Assembly (NCBI GenBank): GCA_033977485.1
Contig: CM066988.1
Span: 72,283,169 to 72,347,168, forward strand
Length of the DNA stretch: 64,000 nt
Origin: Hydrangea macrophylla
Lineage: Eukaryota; Streptophyta; Magnoliopsida; Cornales; Hydrangeaceae
Direction of reading: 5' to 3'
Under the pieces are notes generated by a model that saw only the letters and a list, made by a program, of their open reading frames with translations, searched no databases and was not told where the DNA came from. This document shows, piece after piece, positions 1 to 9,644 of the stretch; position 1 is the stretch's first letter; every line of letters starts with the position of its first letter. Position numbers and translations under genes: made by a program.

Positions 1-256
1 TTACTGTAACCTAGAAAAAAGAGAGGAACGTGACTTACGCAGGTCCCAGTCCCACTGTACTTTCTTTTCCTTGAAAATAAAAAACAAAAAACAAAAACAA
101 AATCTTTTCCTCCTTATTTTCGTCATGATTTTCGTTGGTAACCAAACAAAAGAAAACACTTTCCTTTATGGTTCTCTTTCTTTTCCCTCAATAAAAAACA
201 AAACATAGCCTTAGAATTTCAAGAGGAGACACTAAGACAGGGAACATATATATTAC

Positions 257-391
257 CTTTTCCCATCCATGACAGGGTCCTTAAACAGACAGTCTCGAGT
301 TGGTCGGTCGACATATCTAACTCTGAGTACAGAACCATCAGGAAATACAAGCTTTCTTAGGATTTTGAAATCATGGTTGTCGGGCTTGTCG
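257..391 (-). pseudogene. Raffinose synthase family, DKPGNHDF exon (copy 1, duplicate)
   Basis: This is a second, almost identical copy of the exon at 432-566, produced by the 175-bp tandem duplication, with the same acceptor and AG|GTAA donor. It encodes DKPDNHDF instead of DKPGNHDF. Because the exon starts with one base and ends with two, its length is 135 bp (divisible by three). A transcript including both copies would therefore stay in frame and repeat 45 residues of the C-terminal block, which would probably disturb the fold. In a live gene, exon skipping or mutually exclusive use would be possible. Confidence 0.78.
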
Positions 392-431
392 CTGTCATAT
401 TAGTATATGATCGGATTAATGGACTTCTTAC

Positions 432-566
432 CTTTTCCCATCCATGACAGGGTCCTTAAACAGACAGTCTCGAGTTGGTCGGTCGACATATCTAACTCTG
501 AGTACAGAACCATCAGGAAATACAAGCTTTCTTAGGATTTTGAAATCATGGTTGCCGGGCTTGTCG
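432..566 (-). pseudogene. Raffinose synthase family, DKPGNHDF exon (copy 2)
   Basis: This 135-bp exon on the minus strand has an ATGACAG acceptor and an AG|GTAA donor. In frame it reads [15 protein letters not shown], then PDGSVLR, then RPTRDCLF and DP-DGK, a conserved C-terminal block of raffinose synthase/seed-imbibition proteins (GH36). Its phase fits the upstream exon at 681-736. The next expected block (LLKIWNLN) is not found between here and the left end of the window, so that exon lies outside or is lost. The family works in the cytosol on raffinose-series sugars. Which paralogue this is cannot be told from 45 residues. Confidence 0.8.
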
Positions 567-680
567 CTGTCATATTAGTATATGATCGGATTAAAGGACT
601 TCTTACTTGAACTTATTGAAAATACTACCCATCTCTAAAACGTAAACAAAAATTGAACACTTGATTCGCCTCTGGCTCAC

Positions 681-736
681 CTAACATAACCCAATGCTCT
701 CGCGGCACCATGAAAGTTAGCAGTACTATGGTTGCT
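681..736 (-). pseudogene. Raffinose synthase family, HGAARA exon (fragment)
   Basis: This 56-bp minus-strand exon has a consensus acceptor on its high side (pyrimidine-rich, ending in CAG) and a GTGAGC donor at its low side. It encodes FHGAARALG followed by YV, and the split codon AG|C rebuilds the serine that starts SDKP in the next exon. This block is a hallmark of raffinose synthases, stachyose synthases and seed-imbibition proteins (glycoside hydrolase family 36), which transfer galactose from galactinol or hydrolyse alpha-galactosides. Family members usually have three or four more residues between ALG and YVS, so a small in-frame deletion is likely. No upstream exon with the usual DWDMFQ motif was found to the right. 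I call it a decaying gene fragment, but a live gene extending beyond the left edge is not excluded. Confidence 0.72.
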
Positions 737-817
737 CTGAAATGAAGAAAGAAAAATACTTTAAAAGTGTTCTTCAACTGATACAGTTGTTAAAAAAAAA
801 ACTTCAATCATAGAGTA

Positions 818-944
818 GTAGCTCCATTTCCCAATATTTGGGAAATATGGTGCTACATAAAATTTTAATCATCACATGAGGGTGCTCTTATTTCCCAATA
901 TTTGCGAAATATGATTTCCAACACATGTGGTTGATGGGAGCACC
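818..944. repeat. Pair of imperfect hairpins
   Basis: 818-856 is a near-palindrome with arms GTAGCTCCAT and ATGGTGCTAC around TTTCCCAATATTTGGGAAA. A second, looser foldback spans 881-944, with arms GGTGCTC and GGAGCACC, and reuses TTTCCCAATATTTG. The shared core suggests the remnant of a small foldback (MITE-like) element. No target duplication was recognised. Confidence 0.5.
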
Positions 945-2541
945 AAAAAGAGTGGTGTCACTGAATTTTTATTTTGTATTTTGTTCCCACGACCACGTGT
1001 TGGGAACCAATACATGGATGAAATGAATCTGGCCTAGCCAAAAACACAAAAGAAAATTCCAATTCCTGGAATGGTTTCTGCTTGATTCAAAAGTTGTTTA
1101 GTTACTTTCCACCATTCGAAGGTGGTTGTAATAAAAACTCGAACTTTCAACATTAGTAATTACAATTACTTCAATTAATATTAGAGCACACGAACTAAAA
1201 GTAAAAAACCAAACATAAAAAAGTAGTCGGCACTGTGTGCGTGGAGTGCGAAGCAGTGAGTGTGTGCGTTGTGCGTGTGGCTGTCCGCATGTGCTGTGGG
1301 CGTGGGATGATGTACACGTGTATTGTGCCCATGCTATGAAAAAGTAAAATATGTTAGAGAGAGAGAGAGAGAGAGATGTTTGGGCATTTATGCCTTATGC
1401 TTGTATACATATACACACATTTTTGTGGTTCCTTAACCTATACCCCATGTGCTTCTATTATTACCCACAAAGCTACATGGACTTACCCTACCATAGAGTG
1501 TCCTTTAACAAAGGGAGTTTTGGCCGAGTGTGAGAGGGAGGGTTAGAGTGTGTGCTTTGCTTGCTCAACTTCCCATGTTATGTGATCATTAACATTAGTA
1601 GTAACTACTTGTACTCGTAACCTTAGCACTAAGTTATTTCTACACTCAAGTTGTTATATGTACTTACACTTATAATATATATATATATAGCTGGGTATAT
1701 GTGTGTGTGGCCGTGGGAAATGGAGAAGAGGGGGGGATAGCTTGTGTGTGAGATCCTTCAATTAATTCCCATGTGGTTACCATCATTCCTTTACATAACT
1801 ACTTCAATCACATCTAGTATAAATGTATCAAGAATTCCTATATATATGTGTAGGTGGCCGGGAATGCGTGTGTGTTTAAAAGCCATGGTTGGTATTAATT
1901 CTACTAACTACAACAATGTTTGACACGTAGTTTAGTTGGTCCTTTTTAGTTAGGCTAGTTGAAATATATATATATATATATATCTAATACTCATATTTAT
2001 ATCAAACTAAGAAATGGACATATAGCAATGGCCTAGCATAAACAAAAGGGTACAATTGCATTTACAATTTTCTGTATTACTTATGTGCTTACTAATGTCA
2101 AGAGAAAATATTAAATAATGTCAAAATAATTGAATTAAAAGATTGGCAAAGTAGTACCATGATAAACTGATGACATGGTATCAATGAGGTCAAGGTTTAT
2201 TTGTCATTGCTATCAATAAAAAAGTAAAAAAAATAAAAAAAACAAATTGACTTAATAAAAATTGAAAATATACATAAAGAATGTGCATCCACCATTCAAT
2301 AATATGTTAGAGTGATCAACTAAATTATGGTTAACAAATGAAAAATAGGTCAATTCTATGATACATCCTAGTGGTTTACGGTGTATCATATATAGTAGTA
2401 GTTTGGGACCCAAAATGTACTAACTTGCTCCCAAAATATTGTAAATTTGAAAACTACTTTGATTTTAAAAACTAAAGTGGCTTTTTAAGTTACAGAATTT
2501 CTACTTTGATTTTAAATAGACTTTTCTTTGTGAACCTAGGC
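945..2541. other. AT-rich non-coding stretch with microsatellites
   Basis: I see no gene here. The stretch holds a GT-rich patch (about 1229-1330), a GA microsatellite (1356-1376), AT runs (about 1671-1690 and 1963-1983) and a CACGTG core near 994 that is not attached to any recognisable promoter. The short open frame at 1351-1533 begins inside the GA repeat and shows no protein-like features. Confidence 0.6.
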
Positions 2542-2567
2542 TTTTTTTTTTTTTTTTTCTTGTAGTG
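2542..2567. mobile_element. CACTA-type terminus (end A)
   Basis: A run of 17 T is followed by TCTTGTAGTG, the reverse complement of CACTACAAGA, the usual terminal inverted repeat of plant CACTA (En/Spm) transposons. Beside it, 2563-2850 holds repeated ATGCAAATGCAAAT units and a repeated GACTTTTCTTTGTGAACCTA block. The partner end was not found, so this may be a relic end. Confidence 0.5.
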
Positions 2568-4104
2568 AATGCAAATGCAAATAGACTTTTCTTTGTGAAC
2601 CTAGAGAACCAAAAATTCAGTCCAAATGCAAATGCAAATGCAATGGAGGTTGACATAAGGACAAGTTCTTGAGCTTCAGGACATAGGCATTGGCATAATG
2701 GAGGTTGACTTTTCTTTCTAAACCTAGACATAGCTTTAATTTTTGGCCAAATGCAAATGTAAAAGCAACAAACTTTCTTTAATGCGCTAACCAATAGCCA
2801 AATGCAAATGCAACAAACTTTCTTTAATTCACTAGTAGAAGCAAAAAGAGGAACTTGCCCCTAAAAAGTAAAACATAACCTACCCAAAAGGGAAGAAAAA
2901 TAAAACACCAAAAGAAAACCATAAGAGGTTGAAGGAAACGCAGAACATCAATCAATTTCTTTGGCTGCAAATTCCAATTTCTCATCTCCACAACATAATT
3001 CTTGAAACGAACAGAGTTTTTCATATTCGAAATAAACCTATGATAACAATCTACCAAGCCAATAAAATCAGAGTACAAGTACATTATAAGAAGGTTTGGA
3101 CACCTTATAAGCATTGTTATATTTCAAATTCTCAATCATTCAAAAATATTATAAAAAAATTTAACCACAAGACACTTTTGATTATTCAATAAGAACTAGA
3201 TCACAAAATCAACAAAAATTTGGCAAAGTTGAAAGAAACGTCATTAAAACTTGAATAGAATTGTAGATGTGATACAAGTATGATTTCCCACAAATATTAA
3301 CAATGGATAGAGGAAGAGCACTGCATATGTTAATCTTATTCAGCAAGGGAGCGAACGCCCAATAAAACGAAAAAGAAAAAAGGAACTCACACTCTCCCTT
3401 TGCTGTACAATTGAATCAAAGTTCCAACTTTTTATGCTTGGGAAAAGATTATGCAATAATTTTGATGTAAAACATATAACAAAAAAAAAACAGAGTCACT
3501 GACCTGTTTATTAGATTCCATTGGCCAAAAAATAAAAATATGACCACGAGAAAAACTTAGATCTATAAGATAGAAATTCGCAATTTTTTCTGCTCCAATC
3601 GAACTAATTAAATGAATAGTGATAGTTTCCTTAGCAAACAAGGAAACAATTACAACACAATCCAAAATAAAAAAAGAAACTAGATACGTAGCATTGATAG
3701 TTTGATACCAATAAATTAGGAAACATAAATCTCTGGGAGAGTTTAAAAACAAAACATGGTTTCAATTTATTGCTCCTAATACTAACACTAACATTATACA
3801 AAAAGATGGAATTACACAGATTCAAAAACCCAATTTTTTTTGCCAAGAAAATTAAAAAATGGCATAACGTCATATATCAGTGAATCTAGCTATCTAGATG
3901 CCTTCTCATAAGTACAATTTTTTAAGAAAGGGCAAAAGTTTACAGATAAGGGAATCCTTCAGTTACTGAATATGTAAACACTGAAAGTAACATACCAAGG
4001 AATAAATTCAAAAAGTAATAGATACTGGGTAACACTCAATTGTATAAGAAAGCAAAAGAATTGAAGGGAGGATTAGGAATGTGAAAAGAGAACAAAGGGA
4101 ATAC
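2568..4104. other. Non-coding interior of a probable CACTA derivative
   Basis: This AT-rich stretch begins with ATGCAAAT-type repeats (2568-2820) and has CACTAGTAGAAGCAAAAAG at 2830, a degenerate match to the CACTA 5' terminus that could pair with the end at 5179. The rest resembles intron or UTR sequence. Open frames of 80-106 codons on both strands overlap one another and show no recognisable domain, so I do not call them genes. Confidence 0.4.
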
Positions 4105-4200
4105 CAGCCAATGCCATCCACCGAGGCCTAAATCAAAAGCAGCTCTTAAAGAGTTGTCTGGTACCTCCTCTCTTTTTTCCCAATTGTGGAAGACCTTGAG
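4105..4200 (-). pseudogene. Unidentified host-gene exon captured near CACTA end B
   Basis: This 96-bp minus-strand block has a TTTTTAG acceptor, a CTG|GTATT donor and 32 uninterrupted codons in one phase, including FHNWEKREEVPDNSLRAAF and GLGGWHWL. The Trp- and Gly-rich composition, flanking splice sites and location just inside a CACTA-type end fit an exon carried by a Pack-type transposon. I do not recognise the protein. A protein search with these 32 residues would settle its origin. Confidence 0.5.
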
Positions 4201-4574
4201 CTAAAAAGGACAAATTGTAACTTTATGCCTCTTCCTAATCTACTTCAAACTCACTAATCAAGTCAATTCAACAAAGCAGTAATATGCAATGAAATTGCAT
4301 GAACCTCGAGAAACCCTAGATGGGGAAAAAAAATACCAAATCATAAGTAAGATTTCCTAAAACCAGTTTGGGAACTGAGTATACACAAATTCTCATATGC
4401 AAATATTTACAAAGAGGAAGAGATGATTAGGGTTCGAAGCTGTTAAAACACTAAGCAGTAAAATACTCATAATATAGATGCAAGGGCATGTATATACGCG
4501 CATATAGACAAGCACAGATACATAGATACATATATTATATACATATATATATAATTATATATATAGAAAGAGAG

Positions 4575-4614
<40 letters not shown>

Positions 4615-4617
4615 TAC

Positions 4618-4917
4618 CTTACAGGAAGGTTATCAGTTTTCGAACGGAATTGAGTTGAGTGACCGGAGAAGAACGAAGAACTATGGGAAGGTAGCCACAG
4701 AGGGCTTTCTTTCTCCTTTTCTCTGTTAAAAGAAGAAGGTTTAATTTCTCTCAGTTTGTGATACACGGGTTTGAACTCAGTCCGAACAGTCCGGATCCAG
4801 GAGAAAGGATTCAAGCAGATTTGGGTGGAGGAGAGGAGGAGATGGTGATGGCGGCGGTAGGAGATGAAAAGAGAGAGAAGATGATGAGAAGAAGAACCGA
4901 AGAGGTCATGATCTTAG
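4618..4917 (-). pseudogene. Candidate first exon and 5' UTR of a captured gene
   Basis: On the minus strand this ends in a donor (GTAAG|GTACC at 4617) directly beside a 45-bp GA microsatellite in the intron. One frame opens with ATG near 4909 and a hydrophobic start (MTSSVLLLIIFSLFSS) that looks like a signal peptide, but meets a stop after about 32 codons. A second frame is open for about 65 codons up to the donor. A frameshift between them, or a 5' UTR with an upstream ORF, would explain this. Together with the exon at 4105-4200 it looks like the 5' end of one host gene. The product is unknown. Confidence 0.35.
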
Positions 4918-4979
4918 GTTTTCAAACTTTGTTTTATTTACAAAAATGTCACCGCCTTTTTCTTTAAGTCGGTTTTTGG

Positions 4980-5179
4980 AGAAAATGACATGAAAACTGC
5001 TCTTATGTATAGAAAAGTGACATAAAAACTATCACATTTATGTCACTTTATAAAAAATTGACATAAATAGTTAAAAAATGACATAAAAGGCTTGCACAAA
5101 AAATATTTATGTCACTCAAAACATGAATGACATAATAATTATTTTAAAAGTGACATAACAAGTCTTTTTTCTTGTAGTG
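4980..5179. mobile_element. CACTA-type terminus (end B) with subterminal repeats
   Basis: The segment ends in TTTTTTCTTGTAGTG (5165-5179), the mirror of the CACTACAAGAAAAAA terminus. Inside it are many copies of the 9-10 bp motif GTGACATAAA in both orientations (about 5005-5155), the expected subterminal binding-site array for a CACTA transposase. End C at 9141 carries the same motif, so both belong to one family. Confidence 0.75.
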
Positions 5180-5180
5180 G

Positions 5181-5360
5181 TTGTTTATTTAAAATATGCC
5201 ACTGGATTTTTATTTCCCAAACATTTTTCAATTTTTTAAACCCTTACAATATTAAATTTACCAAAACAAGGTAAATTACTAACGGAAATGTAAATTACTA
5301 ACGGAAATTTACCGTTACAAATCTGTAACGGTAAATTACCGTTAGAAAACCAAAAACCTC
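5181..5360. repeat. TAACGG/CCGTTA foldback repeats
   Basis: Between about 5278 and 5345 the block TAACGGAAATTTACCGTTA and its variants recur in both orientations and could form hairpins. They lie between a CACTA end and the start of an LTR-like segment and may be remnants of either. No gene is seen here. Confidence 0.5.
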
Positions 5361-5361
5361 T

Positions 5362-8008
5362 GTGTTAGAAATTTGGCTGAATGGTGTAGTGAACCCACCA
5401 CAAATTGACCTATCTACCCTTATCTTAGCCCCTAAGATAATGAAAGTCTATAAAAAAAAACTCATTTTTCTCATTTTGGAGGAGACACTTGAATTGTAGA
5501 GAGAAATATTGGGAGAGCTTTAGAGAAAAAAATATATAGAGAGAGAAACTCTACCAATCTCATACCCAAAATCCTACCAAAACTCTACCCAACCATCAAA
5601 TCACCATTGAAGGAGCTTGAAGCTTGAGGAAGAAGAAGAGGAAAAGCTTGAGGAATTCAACATTTCTACAAGTTTTGAGAAGATCTAGAGGTAAAGCCTT
5701 CAAATATATATATATATATAATAATTCAATCACAAGTTCGTAGATCTAGGAACTTTTCACATTTTCAAAACCTCTCTTCTTACCCCATTTCATCACACAC
5801 CACCAAGAACTTGTGATTGAATTTCATGACATCTCATCAATTTGGATTTAATTAATGCCTTGGGTTTGAGATAAATTAGTTTTGAAGAATTTGTGTTCCT
5901 AAATAAAACTTTGATTTCCTTTATTTCTACTTCATTCATAAGGCTCATGAGATTTTACATATCCTAGTGAGCCTCTTTGAGTTTTGATTCCTTAGTTTCC
6001 TAAGATCTTATGATCCATATGGAGATTAAAATGAAATCATAGTCATAATCTACACATAATTGTTGAGATTCAAGTCTTAATCCATGACTTGAACCTCTTC
6101 ATTAAGAAATCTTATGGAATCCTTACTATATTCCAATGAGGTTTTAGTAGATTTTTTAACTTCATTTAGTCTCCAATGACCATCAAATGGTAGGAGAAAA
6201 TATGTTAGTTCAAGTCTACTCCCATGGCTTAGACTAATCTTTTCCTTAGGTTTTGAGAAGTCTTTCATACTTCATCTAAAACCTACCTATGAGCATGTAT
6301 GTTTCTAACTCCAATGACCATCAAATGGTAGGAGTGATAAGTTGAATTCAAACTTGGGTCCACAGGTTTGAGTTCTTTATTTGAGGATTTTGTGAAGTTC
6401 ATTTCAATACTTCATCAAGATCCATAAGTGCAATATGCCTCATAGTCTTCAATGACCATCAAATGGTAGAAGAAGTAGTTTGGTTTGAGCCCCAACTTCA
6501 TGTTCTAATAGTTGAGGCCAATCAATAAACTTGAACTAGCAAAATGAAACAGTGGGTTCATAAACTGTTTTTGATCAAGGATTTTTAGTTTGAAATCCAA
6601 CCGTTGGAATCGAATGAAACCAATGGGAAAATGTTCATAACTCATTGATTTACCATTGCGATTTTTTTTTTAGAAAGATCTTGTGATTAGAAGGGTTTGA
6701 TCATGGTTTTTGTGAGCTAATTACAATCTGTCCAGAGTTCTAGAATACTTTCAGAATAATAAGTCTGTTTTGAAATTAATATATCAGAACCTTAATAAAG
6801 TTTTCGGGATCTCAAATAATTTTTTATAAGTACCCTAATGTGTTAGGAAGGTACCCTAAAAAGATCTAAGTGTTTCTCATTTTTTTACTATTTTTAGAAA
6901 ATCATACAAGATCTCTGGACAGAGAGTTGCAGAATCCTGAGTGAGGTCTAGTGTTTTCCATATTCCCGGAGATCTAACCGTTCAAACCTTGATTTTCTTT
7001 TTGGGTTAGAAACTAGACTCACAGAGGCATAACATATCCAAAAATCATTAAGACCCAACCGTTGAAAGTATTTTATTTCTATTTTTGAACGTCGGGTCTG
7101 CTCTCTGGAATTCATAAAAAACTGCTACTGTTTTTGTCTAATCTTATTTATTTTAACTCAAATGGTCTCCTAATGTCTTGAGACCCAAACCATGTTTTGA
7201 ATAATGATAATTTAGATTAAATCCAGAGGCTTAGTGATCCAAATTAGTGAATAAATTCATGTCCCATTCTTGTTCATGTTCATGCATTCATTCATACATG
7301 TTAATATCCATAAGTAGGACTTATTTCTTGTCTAAGATGTATCTAATTGAACATGACTTAGGATTTACTTATTTATGATATTATATCTTGTCTAAGGCAT
7401 GTGTACTAACCTTTGTTTTGTAGCGCTTTGAGGTACAATTTCTCAACCCTTCTCTAGTTTAATCTATTTTATTGATTTTAATTGATTTTTCGACCCCATG
7501 TGCGACACCTTAGCTTAGGTTTTGCCTTATGTATATATATGTGTTAGAGACCTTTCTTAGGTTTATTTTTGCATGCATTGCACGTTTGATATTCGCGGCC
7601 GGATCCCGGGTATGTTTTCTAGTTCTCTATTGCATATCATGTCGCTTGCTACTTGACTTATATGGCTTATGAATGATATTTTGTCGTTAGCAATTTTACA
7701 CCATTTCCAACATGCTTGTGTGATGTATATGTATATATGTATTAATTGAGGGCATGCTTAGATTAATAATTTGATTAAAAAGGATGTTGAGTAGAGGCCT
7801 ATCGCGAGATAGGATGAAAGGGGGTGTTTTAGTCCGTAGGGCTCCTTCCCCTTTCATTCCATAATCCCCGGACCCAGTTTATCTTTGGTTTCATAAAAGA
7901 TCAGTTTCCTTTAAAATGGTTTCTTAATTTTTCCTTAAAAAATTAAGTGGCGACTCAAAATGTTTTAAAACTGTGGGTAAAAGAAAGAAAAACCCTGCGA
8001 TATCCACA
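5362..8008 (+). mobile_element. Tat/Ogre-like solo LTR (boundaries approximate)
   Basis: This stretch has no protein-like ORF. It ends in GCGATATCCACA, matching the end of the complete Tat LTR near 39330 (GCGTGTCCACA). Before that it repeats the same layout: GGGTGTTTTAGTC, GGCTCCTT, TTTGGTT and AAGTGGCGACTC. A TATA-like CTATAAAA lies at 5448-5455, followed by GAGA-rich leader sequence, so the U3 part is short or truncated. No PBS follows, which favours a solo LTR. The left boundary is uncertain: TGTGTTAG at 5362 is the best TG start, but no matching 5-bp target duplication was found. It belongs to a different subfamily from the 36797 element. Confidence 0.5.
6171..6480. repeat. 138-bp tandem repeat inside the LTR
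   Basis: The block CCAATGACCATCAAATGGTA recurs at about 6171, 6309 and 6448 (spacing 138-139 bp), each time followed by diverged sequence. It contains the short palindrome ACCATCAAATGGT. It gives about 2.3 units within the Tat-like LTR. Confidence 0.75.
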
Positions 8009-8744
8009 GATGCTATCAATTCAAAGCTGAAAAATCAATCTTCAATGGAGGGAAAAAATAAAAAACAAATGTTAGTATTAGTAAACACTCTAAGAGGCAA
8101 ATGGTCAAACAGTTTGAAAGCACAATTCTACAAAGCACATCCTAATCCTTGTATATGTGAACATAGGCTTGGAAAAAGGTAAAAGTTCCATGGGGGGGGG
8201 GGGGGGGGGGGGATGGAGGGGGAACATGCTGCAAAGTTGTTGGTATATAAAATATTTGGATGTATATCTATATCTATCATACATGTATATATAGAGAGAG
8301 AGATAGAGAAATAGAATGAAGGCATAAACTTGCCTTCTCTCTGCTGGAAGGAGACTGTGATGCTTCCTCTTATGCCTCTGTACCAGGAGATGAGAGAGAG
8401 ATGAAATTCATACTGTCATTTATTCTTCCTAATTGTCATGACAAGTAGGGAGACAAGAACTCACAATTGCTTAGGGGAATGGTATGCTTCCTAATCTGTG
8501 ACAATTGCTAATCTTTGAGTAGCGGTGACTCTTTGGAAATGAAAATGACAGATTCTTCCTAATTAGTTAGAAACCCTAAATGATAATTGCTATTTTTCTG
8601 CTATCCTTTTAGAAAGAGATCGAACTCACAATTGCTTCATCTTATGAGGGAGATGAGAGGGAGTAAAAAAAGTCCTATTGCACTTTTATTCCTGTTTCCC
8701 GCTCACGCATATTTTTCCTTTGTCATTTTTTAAAAATGTTTGGC
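8009..8744. other. Non-coding stretch with a 21-base G run
   Basis: The 21-base poly-G run (8192-8212) stands out and could be a true homopolymer or an assembly or sequencing artefact. Around it are a (+) open frame (7973-8182) of basic composition that ends just before a GTAAA donor-like site, and GA-rich tracts. I cannot assign any of it to a gene family. Confidence 0.4.
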
Positions 8745-9141
8745 GATTTTAAAAAAAGTTACATAAAAAATTAGGATATTTATAAGTAATTGTATTATTT
8801 ATGTCACTTTTTATAAAAAAGTGACCTAAAGATAAAATATTTTATTTACAAAAATGCCACCGCATTTCTATTTATGTCGATTTTTAAAAAGTGACATAAA
8901 AATCTTATTATTTATGTCACTTTTTTTTTTTTAAAAGTGACATAAAAACATTATTATTTATGTCACTTTTACAAAAACTGACATAAATAATAGAGTTTTT
9001 ATGTCACTTTTTTATAAAAGGGACATAACTACTTAAAAAGTGACATAAAAAGCATAGGTGAGAAATATTTATGTCACTTATATTTTAAGTGACATAACAA
9101 CAATTGTAAAAGTGACATAAAAAGCCTTTTTTCTTGTAGTG
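8745..9141. mobile_element. CACTA-type terminus (end C) with GTGACATAAA array
   Basis: About ten copies of GTGACATAAA/TTTATGTCAC in both orientations run up to TTTTTTCTTGTAGTG at 9127-9141. It shares its terminal and subterminal motifs with end B at 5179. It directly abuts the truncated Tekay-type LTR at 9142, so the CACTA element most likely inserted in that LTR. GTG follows the end and would be the 3-bp target duplication, but the partner end and the rest of the LTR are not in the window. Confidence 0.75.
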
Positions 9142-9603
9142 GTGGCCGCAGGTTCCTCAAGGTGGTCTCCTCCTCTCCTTCTTCCTGTTTTCTCTCCTCT
9201 GTTTCTTCTCTATTGCTCCTCTCCTTCTCTTCTCTCTAACCAAGAGAGAGAGTGTGTGTATAATATATATATATAACCATGTATGTGTGTGTATATATAT
9301 ATGAGTATGAATATAAACCTGATATCTCTTTCTCTCTCTAACGCTCGAGAATAGGTCGGTCAGGGTTCGATCAATTGAGAACAGTCCAATCACTTGAGAA
9401 AAGCAACACGTCATCAAATCAGGTCGGTAGAGGTTCAAGCGATCGAAGTAGGTTCAATCAATTAAGAAATGGAACTCTAGATCGATTGAGGTTAGTTCGA
9501 TTAATCGAAACTGAGATTACAGGGAATGTGAAAACAATCATACTGAATCTTATTAACATAAAAATAATATTGTAAAAGTACAACAAAAATACAGGGTATT
9601 ACA
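9142..9603 (-). mobile_element. 3' LTR fragment of Tekay-type chromovirus
   Basis: On the minus strand it begins TGTAATACCCTGTA directly after a polypurine tract. It matches the outer part of the LTR at 25846-28543: the same order of a C/T-rich block, TG microsatellite, GTCGGTCAGGGTT and TTCGATC-type motifs, ending in TACAGGGTATTACA on the plus strand. Only about 460 bp remain of an LTR that is about 2.7 kb in the other copy, because a CACTA end cuts it at 9141. Confidence 0.85.
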
Positions 9604-9617
9604 TCATCCCCCTCTAA
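9604..9617 (-). other. Polypurine tract of Tekay-type element
   Basis: On the minus strand TTAGAGGGGGATGA lies immediately before the LTR start TGTAATACCC. This is the usual position and composition of the primer for plus-strand DNA synthesis, and it fixes the element's orientation and 3' LTR boundary. Confidence 0.85.
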
Positions 9618-9644
9618 ATAAAGATTTCATCACCGAAATCTGAA

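Larger units (their letters stand above)
253..602. repeat. 175-bp perfect-register tandem duplication
   Basis: Two adjacent copies of 175 bp (253-427 and 428-602) differ at only about two positions that I can see, so the duplication is recent. Each copy carries one complete exon of a raffinose-synthase-like gene on the minus strand, with part of both flanking introns. The copies differ inside the coding part: the right copy encodes DKPGN, as expected for the family, and the left copy DKPDN. This suggests the right copy is the ancestral state. Confidence 0.93.

Noticed and set aside
4758..4967. 69-codon plus-strand frame
   Set aside because: It is antisense to the candidate first exon and consists largely of GA-rich sequence.
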